Below are positions 24,854 to 32,986 of a stretch of DNA of 64,000 nucleotides, in pieces (the stretch's first letter is position 1; each line of letters starts with the position of its first letter). The stretch is from the NCBI GenBank assembly GCA_023663505.1, contig JAMPHH010000003.1:62001-126000 (forward strand). Reading direction: 5' to 3'. The DNA comes from Muribaculum sp. (lineage in GTDB: Bacteria; Bacillota; Clostridia; Lachnospirales; Lachnospiraceae). Below the pieces are notes generated by a model that saw only the letters and a program-made list of their open reading frames with translations, had not been told where the DNA came from and searched no databases. The position numbers were made by a program, and so were the translations under genes.

Positions 24854-25327
24854 TTACTGCTTGCTGTCCATAAAGCGGCTGTTTTGAGCCGCCGTGCCGC
24901 TCATGCTCTTATAGTAGTCATACGCAGCCTTGGAGGTCTTGCGGTTCCGGTTCAGCCCCTGTCTGGCATTGGCAAAATATGCCTCCACCAGCTTCTTGTT
25001 GCGAGCCTCCTGCGCCTGGATTGACACACTCAGCTCCGTCACCCTCGAGATCTTATCCTGAAGGAGCTTAATCTGTGCGGCATAGCGGTCACGGTTATCC
25101 TTCAACTCGCCCGCCAGCCTGTCATAGAGAAGCTCAAAGCCCTCATCCAGCTTGGTAATCTTCTCTATCAGGCGCCCCTTCTCCTCCACAGCCTCGTCAA
25201 AGCTGTCCAGATCGGCACGTCCCTCGGCAAAGTCCTGCGCCTGCCGTTCATTATATTCCTGAATCTCCTGCAGGACAGCAAGCTTCTGATCCAGACTTTC
25301 GGACAAAATATCTAATTGACTCTCCAT
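24854..25327 (-). CDS. FliT-like flagellar chaperone (probable)
   Basis: A 157-residue, mostly helical and charged protein with no clear fixed motif. The N-terminal 110 residues are predicted coiled coil (LDILSESLDQKLAVLQEIQE, then EEKGRLIEKITKLDEGFELL). The pattern resembles the FlgN/FliT chaperone group, including the E-K-x-x-L-I-E-x-I segment. It starts at the fliS stop with a one-base overlap (TGATG), and in many Firmicutes the gene after fliS is fliT, which caps FliD before export. Sequence evidence is weak and the name rests mainly on position. Confidence 0.55.
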   Translation of the reverse strand: MESQLDILSESLDQKLAVLQEIQEYNERQAQDFAEGRADLDSFDEAVEEKGRLIEKITKLDEGFELLYDRLAGELKDNRDRYAAQIKLLQDKISRVTELSVSIQAQEARNKKLVEAYFANARQGLNRNRKTSKAAYDYYKSMSGTAAQNSRFMDSKQ

Positions 25328-25713
25328 CAGACGTTCCCTTTCTCCCTGTTGACGCGCATAACCTCTTTCCAGTTATCGCGCACGGAGCGCAAATGCATAT
25401 TGACCTCCTCCAGAATCTCTTTATCCTTCTTCACATTCGCCTCGATCAGACGGTTGGACAGATAGGAATAAATATTCTCGAAGTCCTGCGCCACTGCATA
25501 TTTCATATCCAATGTCTGACGCAGATAGTCGATAATACGCTGTACCTTGATAATATTGGCATGCGCCTTCGTCACATCATTCTGTTCAATGGCGTTGATT
25601 CCTATATTGCAGAATCTTATAGCACCCTCGTATAACATCAAGGTAAGCTCCGCAGGACTCGCCGTCAATATTTTACTGTTCTGATATTCGGCAAAAGCAT
25701 TTGGCATCGCCAT
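25327..25713 (-). CDS. fliS: flagellar export chaperone FliS
   Basis: A 128-residue helical-bundle chaperone that binds the C-terminus of flagellin before export. Recognisable pieces are AFAEYQNSKILTASPAELTL at 7-26, MLYEGAIRFCNIGINAIEQN, and the Gln/Ile-rich helix KVQRIIDYLRQTLD. AGGAGG for this gene lies in the end of fliD, whose stop is 1 nt from the ATG at 25713. Length and order fliD-fliS-fliT-like are standard. Confidence 0.93.
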   Translation of the reverse strand: MAMPNAFAEYQNSKILTASPAELTLMLYEGAIRFCNIGINAIEQNDVTKAHANIIKVQRIIDYLRQTLDMKYAVAQDFENIYSYLSNRLIEANVKKDKEILEEVNMHLRSVRDNWKEVMRVNREKGNV

Positions 25714-25714
25714 C

Positions 25715-27829
25715 TTATGAACCTCCTAAAAGACCCGATATCGCATTCGCATTGCGCTGCATCTTCGCCATAGCAGTCTCCATCTTAGAGAATTTGCTAT
25801 ACCACTTATCCTCGTATGCATTCAGCTTATCCTCCAAATCCTTGATCTTGGAAGTATAGTTGTCATAGTCGGACTTCATCTTCTTGTCGTCATAGAAGTT
25901 GCCAAAGCTTCTGTAATTCTGTACTGACTTCGACATATCACTCATCTTGTCGTACAGGCTTGCCGACAATCCCTTGAAGAAGCTGATCACGGTGTCCGGA
26001 TCGCTCGAAATCAAGCCTTTCAGAACATCGGCATTGCCAGAGGTATTCGCGTCATCCTCGTCACCGTCAATATGATACGCATTCTTCTCATTGTCGGCAG
26101 CGGTAAAATATCCAAGCGTGTTGATACCGAAATCACTGAGATACATCTTCTTACCGTTTACCTCGACGCCGTTTATCATGATGGTCTTCAGTGCCGTGCT
26201 GATGGAAGACAGGTTACTGTCATTGCGCAGGAGAGATTCCTTAATCTTCTTCTCGTACTCCTCCACCTCGGAGTCAGACATCGCCTCCTTCTCGTCACTC
26301 AAGAGAGGCTCATAGCCCTTCGCCGAGCTTGCATTGTAGAGCTTATCCATCTCGTTGATGACAGCATTGTACTCCTTGAGGAAGTTCTTGATCATGTCAT
26401 AAATTCCGTCAGTGTCATTCTGAGTGGAAAGAGTGACTGTCTCGTCAGGCTTTGCATCGCTGAGGGCAGTGATGGTAAGTCCATTAATATCAAACACATT
26501 GGTATTATTGGTAAACTTTGCACCGTTCAACATGATGATGGCGTCCTGCCCGGAGATCTTAGTGGCAACGTTATCATCGTCTCCCTCCGCAGCCGTCGCC
26601 GGCGCATTGATCACCTTGTCAGCATACTCCGCCTTAGCGTAGAAGCTGTTCTCAACCTCCCCCGTGAGCTTGCCGGTAGCCACCGCACTGTATGTGGTCT
26701 CGTCGTCCCCCGTCTGCGGAGTCACATCAATGTACTCCTTCACATCATTGATCTTGTCATTCAGCGTATCAATCGTCTTATTCTGCGTCTCAAGGGTCTC
26801 CGCATCATTCTTCCTCTCGGTCAGGGCAGCGATCTGCTCGTCGATAAACTTCTTGTCGCCCTCTGTCAGAAGCTCATTCTTCTTGCTCTCCTCGAGGTTT
26901 TTGAGTCGCTCCTCATAGTCAGCAGCGGTGCTGAGGGGATTCGGATCATCCTTATACTTATCAATGATCTCCTGCTTCTTGTCCTGTGCAGCCTTCAAGC
27001 TCGACTGATAGGATTTGTACTGATTCAGATAAGCATCGGTTCTGGACGCAACAGTATCATCAATCAGGCTCTTCATATTCAGCAGGGTCTGATCCCTGTC
27101 GCCAGCCACATAATATCCCGCATACTCTTGATATTGCGCCAAGGACGCCTTGTCATCACCAAGCTTAACCTGTAAACCCAAAGCCGACAGTGCAGACGCG
27201 CCTGTCGCGTCGGAAGCCGTGATGCTAAAGTCATTGCTCACGCCCGACTCCTTTGAGCTTATGAAAAACCTCTGGGTACCGGTGTCAAAAGTCGCATTCA
27301 ACCCAACCTCTTTAAACTTGTTGAGCACATCGGAGATAGTGGTATCCCCGTTTACCTTGACATCCACGCTGCCACTTGCAGTCTTAACACTGAAAGTTCC
27401 CTCCCCGACCAGACTGGAATCCAGCTCGCTCAGCTTCGTCTGCGCAGTGTAATCACCCTTCACGCTCTGTCCGTTAGATGTCTTTCGCAGCTCGGCACCA
27501 GTGAGATAGCCGGTCTTCGCCAACTGCTTTACCTGCAGGTTCTGAACGCCGTTCACCGCTTTGTCACCCGTGATCACGCTGGCTATGCTGTCGTTGGAAA
27601 CCTTAGTGACCTTCTTGCTGTATGCCTCGGAAAAGCGCATATTGCTAAGATATTTCGTCTGTAGGTTCTTCAACTTGGTGTTCAGTTCCTTCCAAGCGTC
27701 CTGCTTCCAGTTGTACTTGATCTGTGCCTTTTTGGTCTTGTTAAGCTTGGTGCTTTTAGCTTCCACAAGCTGCTGAATAAGGCTTTCCGTGTCCATTCCG
27801 GACATCAAGCCCGATAAACGCATTGCCAT
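25715..27829 (-). CDS. fliD: flagellar filament cap FliD
   Basis: A 704-residue filament cap protein. The N-terminus MRLSGLMSGMDTESLIQQLV is the classic FliD opening. ITGDKAVNGVQNLQVKQLA (about 86-104) and the C-terminal FLKEYNAVINEMDKLYN region with the SMETAMAKMQ helix agree with the family. It is longer than most FliD proteins because of a Lys/Glu-rich, coiled-coil-like insertion at about 250-365, containing LEESKKNELLTEGDKK and IAALTERKNDAETLETQN. AGGAGG precedes ATG 27829. Being surface exposed, the insert may be strain-specific. Confidence 0.93.
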   Translation of the reverse strand: MAMRLSGLMSGMDTESLIQQLVEAKSTKLNKTKKAQIKYNWKQDAWKELNTKLKNLQTKYLSNMRFSEAYSKKVTKVSNDSIASVITGDKAVNGVQNLQVKQLAKTGYLTGAELRKTSNGQSVKGDYTAQTKLSELDSSLVGEGTFSVKTASGSVDVKVNGDTTISDVLNKFKEVGLNATFDTGTQRFFISSKESGVSNDFSITASDATGASALSALGLQVKLGDDKASLAQYQEYAGYYVAGDRDQTLLNMKSLIDDTVASRTDAYLNQYKSYQSSLKAAQDKKQEIIDKYKDDPNPLSTAADYEERLKNLEESKKNELLTEGDKKFIDEQIAALTERKNDAETLETQNKTIDTLNDKINDVKEYIDVTPQTGDDETTYSAVATGKLTGEVENSFYAKAEYADKVINAPATAAEGDDDNVATKISGQDAIIMLNGAKFTNNTNVFDINGLTITALSDAKPDETVTLSTQNDTDGIYDMIKNFLKEYNAVINEMDKLYNASSAKGYEPLLSDEKEAMSDSEVEEYEKKIKESLLRNDSNLSSISTALKTIMINGVEVNGKKMYLSDFGINTLGYFTAADNEKNAYHIDGDEDDANTSGNADVLKGLISSDPDTVISFFKGLSASLYDKMSDMSKSVQNYRSFGNFYDDKKMKSDYDNYTSKIKDLEDKLNAYEDKWYSKFSKMETAMAKMQRNANAISGLLGGS

Positions 27830-27853
27830 AGCAATTCCTCCTATTCCTTCATG

Positions 27854-28285
27854 TTATCTTCTCTCATCCACCAAGATACCCGCAAGCTCCCATGCCTTAG
27901 CGATCATATCCAAAGTTTTCTCCGGAGGAAGCTCTTTGATAACCTCCTTAGTATCCTTATCCACGATCTTGATGGTCACCCTGTTCGTATCCTCGTGAAT
28001 GCCAAAAATCGCCTCTGAGTTCATCATCCGCTTGTTCAGCTTCTCAATCGTCTTGCGGATCTGCTCAGAATTCATCTGATCCTGTTTCTGATCGGGCGAG
28101 TTGTTTCCCTGTCCCTTATTTTGAGCATTCTCTACTACATTGGTGGATTGATCCACCCTCTCCACCACCTGTGCGCCGGATTCCGTGCCGGGCTCCACCT
28201 TCTCTGCCGGTTTGGCAACAGGCTTAGGCGCAGGTGCGGCCTGCATCTGCATTGTCATTACACTTCCTAATGGTTCTACTGCCAT
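27854..28285 (-). CDS. flaG: FlaG family flagellar protein
   Basis: A 143-residue protein. The first 80 residues are low-complexity, rich in Ala, Pro, Gln and Glu. The last ~65 form the FlaG domain: KTIEKLNKRMMNSEAIFGIH, VTIKIVDKDTKEVIKELPPE and LDMIAKAWELAGILVDERR. FlaG affects filament length in other bacteria. The start is ATG 28285: GGAGGTG lies just before it and overlaps an earlier in-frame ATG at 28300, which is therefore unlikely. First gene of flaG-fliD-fliS-fliT-like. Confidence 0.9.
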   Translation of the reverse strand: MAVEPLGSVMTMQMQAAPAPKPVAKPAEKVEPGTESGAQVVERVDQSTNVVENAQNKGQGNNSPDQKQDQMNSEQIRKTIEKLNKRMMNSEAIFGIHEDTNRVTIKIVDKDTKEVIKELPPEKTLDMIAKAWELAGILVDERR

Positions 28286-28358
28286 TTTTGTCACCTCCAT
28301 GTGAATTTGATTGTGTCTTCCATCAACACAAATAAATAAAATCTAGTTTCTATTACTT

Positions 28359-28385
28359 TTATCGGTTTTTATATTCCAAAAGTTA
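28359..28385 (-). promoter_or_regulatory. sigma-28 promoter of flaG-fliD-fliS
   Basis: On the - strand TAAC (28385-28382), 15 nt, then ACCGATAA (28366-28359). It is followed by a leader of about 70 nt to flaG. Confidence 0.85.
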
Positions 28386-28426
28386 AGAGTTTCCTAAATT
28401 TTTTTACATAAAACTGTTATTCCGTC

Positions 28427-28458
28427 AAAAGGTCACTCCCTCAAGTACAGGGAATGAC
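28427..28458 (-). terminator. terminator of the flgM-csrA unit
   Basis: On the - strand GTCATTCCCT pairs with AGGGAGTGAC (28458-28432, one G-T pair, 7-nt loop), then CTTTT. It lies 45 nt after the csrA stop. Confidence 0.75.
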
Positions 28459-28502
28459 CCAAACATCACAATTGCCTATTACCGATATTACCAAGAAAAC
28501 AT

Positions 28503-28721
28503 TCATCCCAACAATTCCTTCAGTGCCTCGAGTCCCTCCGCATTCACGGACGCCTTGTTGGCTTCCTGAATCTGCATATACACTTCCTTACGGTACACGG
28601 GCACATCCTTAGGAGCAGTGATGCCAATCTTCACCTGATCTCCCTTGACCTCGAGTATGGTCACTTCCACATTATTATTGATGATCAATGCCTCGTTTTT
28701 CTTTCGGGACAATGCCAGCAT
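28503..28721 (-). CDS. csrA: translational regulator CsrA
   Basis: A 72-residue RNA-binding dimer with MLALSRKKNEALIINNNVEV at the N-terminus and GDQVKIGITAPKDVPVYRKE, both family hallmarks including the RNA-contact Arg in the second. In Firmicutes CsrA represses flagellin translation by binding GGA motifs at the leader and is held by FliW. The ATG at 28721 directly abuts the fliW stop. It is the last gene before a terminator. Confidence 0.96.
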   Translation of the reverse strand: MLALSRKKNEALIINNNVEVTILEVKGDQVKIGITAPKDVPVYRKEVYMQIQEANKASVNAEGLEALKELLG

Positions 28722-29180
28722 CTACTCACCCCCTTTTTTCGCCTGAAGAATCTCGTATATGGGGAACTTCACCTGATACTTATCACCCTCCACAATGAGC
28801 TGACACGCCTTGCGCTCATCCACGTTAATGATCATGGGTCCCTGAAGGTTCACGCTCATCTTGGTCAGATCGGAAGGGATAGTGACTGTCACCAGCACCA
28901 GGATATTCTCATCCGTCAATTCTCCCAAACCCGCCAAAAGCTCATCATTTACTTCAGGATCATAGTTGGACTTCACGATCAGCGGATCCATCACTGGCAT
29001 GGCAAAGCCCGGTTCCTCGATGGACTGTAGATAACGTATTCCTGCCTTGCTGCCCTGCATCTCATCGTGAAGTAAGGTAAAACGCTTCAAATCCGGAAAA
29101 CCGATAATGCCATTCTCAAAGGTAATAATCTTATCTTCCGCAATTTCAATATCTCCAAACGCTTTAGTTTTAATGTTCAT
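28722..29180 (-). CDS. fliW: flagellar assembly factor FliW
   Basis: A 152-residue protein that binds flagellin and CsrA in turn, so free FliW blocks CsrA when flagellin is being exported. Features: MNIKTKAFGDIEIAEDKIIT, FENGIIGFPDLKRFTLL and PFAMPVMDP-like FAMPVMDPL, then the DLTKMSVNLQGPMIIN strand set. It is followed with no gap by csrA. Length and order are standard. Confidence 0.95.
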   Translation of the reverse strand: MNIKTKAFGDIEIAEDKIITFENGIIGFPDLKRFTLLHDEMQGSKAGIRYLQSIEEPGFAMPVMDPLIVKSNYDPEVNDELLAGLGELTDENILVLVTVTIPSDLTKMSVNLQGPMIINVDERKACQLIVEGDKYQVKFPIYEILQAKKGGE

Positions 29181-29217
29181 ATATCCCCCGTCTGCGCTCT
29201 GCGCATGATTTGTTTTA

Positions 29218-30813
29218 TTAAATAAAGTTCAGCAGTGTAGACTGCATCACCTTACCCGTCGCCATCAAAGCCGCTTCATAAGTCAGCTCCGCCGAATTCA
29301 GCTGGATCGCCACCTCTGTGATATCCACGTCCTCATTCTCACTCTTTAAGGTCTCGAAGGTGGTCTTCTGGCTCTGCATACGGTTCTCAATAAGCTCTAG
29401 CTTCTTACTTCTGGTACCGCAGTTCGTGATACACAGATTCGCACCGTCCAGATAATTCTGGAACGTGGTGATCCCATGCTCAAAAAGCTTCTGGCATCTA
29501 TCTTTCGCATAGGTCAAAGCCTTTCCCATCGCGTCGAGCTGCGTCTGAAGGGTCTTGGCGTCCTCTCCGCTGGCAGTCTCTTTCAAACATTCCATCTTTG
29601 CCTGTATCTTTTCCAGCTCCATAACCTGCTCCATCGCACTCACCAGATCGTCTGCCTCTCTCCCGATTCCGGGCTTAAAGCACTCGTCCGCTGTAGAATT
29701 AACGCGGATCGTCTGGTTGAAGCCCACGTCATACTCGATCGCCTGCTTCTCCGCCGTCCCGTCAAGGAACGCCTTATTGTACTCAAGCTCTCCCTCCGCG
29801 TCGGTCACGGACTTGCAATAGAAATAATGCTCGGGTCTCAAATCACCCTTCGCCCAATTCTCCTTCTGATAGGTAATGCGGATCTCACCCTCATCCTTCA
29901 CCGTTGTGGGATCGTCCCTAATCTTCATCATAGCGTCATAAACGTTCTGTCCCAGCAGAAGCTCCCCTGTCTCGGGCACGAAAATCACCTTATTCTTATT
30001 GGCATCCTCATGTATTGCCTTATAGGGATCATTTGCGGAGCTCATCACTGTCGTGGTGACTGTAATGTCGGTACCGGGATTATCCGGATCTTCATATGTG
30101 ATAGGCACCTCATTGCCAGCCGTATCCATGCGGGTCAGTGTCGGAGCCATTCCCTTGCTACAGTCATTATATGCCAAACGTATACGATATACCTCATAAG
30201 CGTCTATCTTCTGCTCGTCTGTATTATCCTTTACTCCGCCCTGTGCACTCGTCTTATTGAAATTAGCCTCTGTCCAGTTGAGCAAATCTCCAGTCTCAAC
30301 CTTGGTAAGTGAAGATATGGATTCTCTATCCAGCTGCTCCGTAATGGTATATTCCTTGGTAGTCGCTTCCGGAAAGCTCAAAGACAGGTCTGTGCGGTAA
30401 CCTGTGAACACATATCTGCCCGCATAATCGGCATCGCCTGTCGAATATACCTCGTCACTCAACGCCTTGAGCTGCTCCAAGATGATCTGGCGATCCTTTA
30501 TCTCCAATTCCCCATTGGAGCCCTTGGTACATTGCTCAATCATATTCCTCATGATCTGCTCCAGATTCTTGAGCGCATCCTCGGTCACCTCCAGCCAGCT
30601 CTCCGCGTCGGGGATATTCTTGCTGTAATATTGTGTGATCTCTGTCACGCTGCTGCGCAGGCGAAGCGCGCGGATCGCCACCACAGGGTCATCGGAGGGT
30701 CTGCTGACCTTCTTCTGTGTGGACATCTGGGTGCTTAATTTGTCCTGATAGATCTTATTGGTGTTGATATTGGACAGATTATTGCGCTGCATGATCTTAT
30801 TTGTTATTCTCAT
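29218..30813 (-). CDS. flgL: hook-filament junction protein FlgL
   Basis: A 531-residue HAP3, larger than the ~300-residue enterobacterial form. The N-terminus MRITNKIMQRNNLSNINTNK and KVSRPSDDPVVAIRALRLRS are FlgL signatures, and the C-terminus has QLNSAELTYEAALMATGKVM with terminal LLNFI. The extra length lies in the middle (about 150-400), a probably surface-exposed domain. AGGAGG precedes ATG 30813. It lies 16 nt after flgK, as expected. Confidence 0.93.
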   Translation of the reverse strand: MRITNKIMQRNNLSNINTNKIYQDKLSTQMSTQKKVSRPSDDPVVAIRALRLRSSVTEITQYYSKNIPDAESWLEVTEDALKNLEQIMRNMIEQCTKGSNGELEIKDRQIILEQLKALSDEVYSTGDADYAGRYVFTGYRTDLSLSFPEATTKEYTITEQLDRESISSLTKVETGDLLNWTEANFNKTSAQGGVKDNTDEQKIDAYEVYRIRLAYNDCSKGMAPTLTRMDTAGNEVPITYEDPDNPGTDITVTTTVMSSANDPYKAIHEDANKNKVIFVPETGELLLGQNVYDAMMKIRDDPTTVKDEGEIRITYQKENWAKGDLRPEHYFYCKSVTDAEGELEYNKAFLDGTAEKQAIEYDVGFNQTIRVNSTADECFKPGIGREADDLVSAMEQVMELEKIQAKMECLKETASGEDAKTLQTQLDAMGKALTYAKDRCQKLFEHGITTFQNYLDGANLCITNCGTRSKKLELIENRMQSQKTTFETLKSENEDVDITEVAIQLNSAELTYEAALMATGKVMQSTLLNFI

Positions 30814-30829
30814 TTGCTGATCCTCCTAA

Positions 30830-32974
30830 TTATACTCCGGTCTCCAGAATCAATCTGTCGTAAATCTCTGTAAGAATCTGTATCATCTTGGAAGCAAGAT
30901 TGTATCCGTTCTGGTATTTGACCAGATTCACTGCCTCCTCATCCTCGTCCACGCCGGAGATGGATATGCGCTGATTCTCGACGTTCTCCGATATCTCCGC
31001 ATAGTTCTCTGCGAAAAGATTCGCCCTGCTGGCATTCAACGCCACGTCCGACAGGACATTCTGCAGGAACTCAGAGCATGTGGAGCCTCTAAAGCTTGCC
31101 TTGGACTTGTCGTTCACCATCTTCTTCAGATCCTCAAGCAGGTCATTCTGCTCTACGCCGTCTTCCACCGTATACTTATTCGCCAGCATGGAGGGGTCGG
31201 CTACCAAAGAAGCCGTGACATTCGCATTCTTGGCTGTCATGCGGTAGTAGCTGTCATCCGTGTAATCTATGGTGATGCCTACACCCATCTCCGCAGCAAC
31301 CTCCTGCTGTGCTTGTTTCGCGGCATCAGAATCGGACATACCATTGTTGGTTATCAACTCCTGCTTGCGTGTCTCCACCTCTGTCTCGTATTCCGTCTTA
31401 ATAGCTTCCTTTGCCTGTTTCTCGGCATCTCCTGCAGACAGGGTTGCATCAGCCTTCATCAATTCCTGTTTCTTTTGCTCCACCAAGTCCTGATATCCCT
31501 GAGTGACCTGATCGTATCTATACTCATCGGGGAAGTCATACTGCTCGTCGTCTATGGTGTGATCCGCCGTGAACACCTTGAGCCCCTTGCGGTTCTGTGC
31601 GTCAACGCCACTGGTGATAATATCGTTAAATTTCTGTGCGAAGGTTCTCAGCCACTCGTTCATCTGGTTCATGTAATAAGGTATTCCCTGATAATCAAGG
31701 CTCACGCCGATACTGGCTTCCTTCTCCAGACGGTCATTGGTGACACGGGTGTCATTCTTGCCGTTCTCTCCCGTCGGGGAAAGCGTAAAGGTATAGGAAT
31801 AAGTATCTGTGATCGCATTATAATTATACTCCCATGCGTCATAATAGAATACCTGATTGCCCAGGTTGATCATTCCACCCTGGTCAGACAGGTTACATTT
31901 GTTCAAATCCTGCAGGTAGGTCTGCCCCACCTCGATTGTAACCGTGTCCACCGTCACCGTCTTGGTGTCGTCCGAGGGATCGGGAACCGTCGTCTCTCCC
32001 AGCTCGGTGATCGTGCCATGGAAATACTCAGTATTGTTGCCGTCACGCATCTCCACCAAGCCCTTCAGATCTCCGCCCATGGCAGCGTTGTAGAGGTTGA
32101 ACTTTTGTCCGTCCTCCCACTCTACATCATACAGACCGTCGATATCTGTCTGGTTGACCTTCTCATAATTCGTTCTCGCCACACACTGCAGCCCGCGGTA
32201 CTCATTGCCGTCCACCAAGAGCTGTCCCGCTGCGATCTTTACCACGAAACGGTTGGCACCAGTCACATGGTCGGGATTGTTCGTGTCGATGATCGGCGTC
32301 TCGGTGACCTGCACATCCACGATCTTGGAGAGCTGGTCAATCAGCAGAGTACGCCTGTCGCGCAGCTCGTTCGCGTTGACGCCCGTCAGCTCAATGGTAT
32401 TGATCTGCTTGTTCAGATTGGCAATCTCGCCCGCGATGGAATTCATCTCATCCACCTTCAGCTTGATCTCCTGGTTGACATCCTTCTGCAGAGCCTCCAT
32501 ATTGCCCGCAAGACCGTTAAAGTAGTCCATGAGGGAGTCCGCGTAGCCCACAAACTGTTCCTTTGTGGTATTGCTGCTGGGATCATTCATCATCGCCTGC
32601 AGTCCTGTGATCATAAGCTGGTCAAACACTGTCTTGAACCCGGCGTTGTCACCTGTGTCATAGAAGTAGGTCTCGATCTGCTTCATGTAATACTGCTTCA
32701 TTTCATATTCGCCAAGGTTGGTATTGTTATTCCAGAACTTCACGTCATAAAATTCATCACGAATCCGCTCTATCGCCAGTGTCTCCACGCCCGCGCCCGC
32801 GCAGCCGTAGGTCTGGAATACCTGCAGTGCATTCGCCGCCTGCTGTACCACCTGCTGTCTACTGTAGCCGTTCGTCTGCACGTTGGCAATATTGTTGGAA
32901 GTGGTGTTCAGCGCCGCATTGCTCGCCAACAATCCCGTATATGCGATATTTAATCCAAAAAATTGTGAGGGCAT
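30830..32974 (-). CDS. flgK: hook-associated protein FlgK (long paralogue)
   Basis: A 714-residue HAP1. The N-terminus has GLNIAYTGLLASNAALNTTS and NIANVQTNGYSRQQVV, the C-terminus EEAVNLVKYQNGYNLASKMI and QILTEIYDRLIL. About residues 488-564 are a Lys/Glu/Ala-rich helical insert with EQKKQELMKADATLSAGDAE, absent from the shorter paralogue just upstream. AAGGAGG precedes ATG 32974, 12 nt after the other flgK. Two unlike FlgK proteins in tandem may form distinct rings of the junction, or one may be specialised. Confidence 0.9.
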   Translation of the reverse strand: MPSQFFGLNIAYTGLLASNAALNTTSNNIANVQTNGYSRQQVVQQAANALQVFQTYGCAGAGVETLAIERIRDEFYDVKFWNNNTNLGEYEMKQYYMKQIETYFYDTGDNAGFKTVFDQLMITGLQAMMNDPSSNTTKEQFVGYADSLMDYFNGLAGNMEALQKDVNQEIKLKVDEMNSIAGEIANLNKQINTIELTGVNANELRDRRTLLIDQLSKIVDVQVTETPIIDTNNPDHVTGANRFVVKIAAGQLLVDGNEYRGLQCVARTNYEKVNQTDIDGLYDVEWEDGQKFNLYNAAMGGDLKGLVEMRDGNNTEYFHGTITELGETTVPDPSDDTKTVTVDTVTIEVGQTYLQDLNKCNLSDQGGMINLGNQVFYYDAWEYNYNAITDTYSYTFTLSPTGENGKNDTRVTNDRLEKEASIGVSLDYQGIPYYMNQMNEWLRTFAQKFNDIITSGVDAQNRKGLKVFTADHTIDDEQYDFPDEYRYDQVTQGYQDLVEQKKQELMKADATLSAGDAEKQAKEAIKTEYETEVETRKQELITNNGMSDSDAAKQAQQEVAAEMGVGITIDYTDDSYYRMTAKNANVTASLVADPSMLANKYTVEDGVEQNDLLEDLKKMVNDKSKASFRGSTCSEFLQNVLSDVALNASRANLFAENYAEISENVENQRISISGVDEDEEAVNLVKYQNGYNLASKMIQILTEIYDRLILETGV

Positions 32975-32986
32975 AGCTTAACCTCC

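Noticed and set aside
26072..27175. A 367-codon open frame on the + strand
   Set aside because: Shadow of fliD with repetitive Leu/Ile/Arg content and no start signal.
31313..32953. A 546-codon open frame on the + strand
   Set aside because: It is the reverse shadow of flgK; the - strand frame has clear FlgK ends and an AAGGAGG site.
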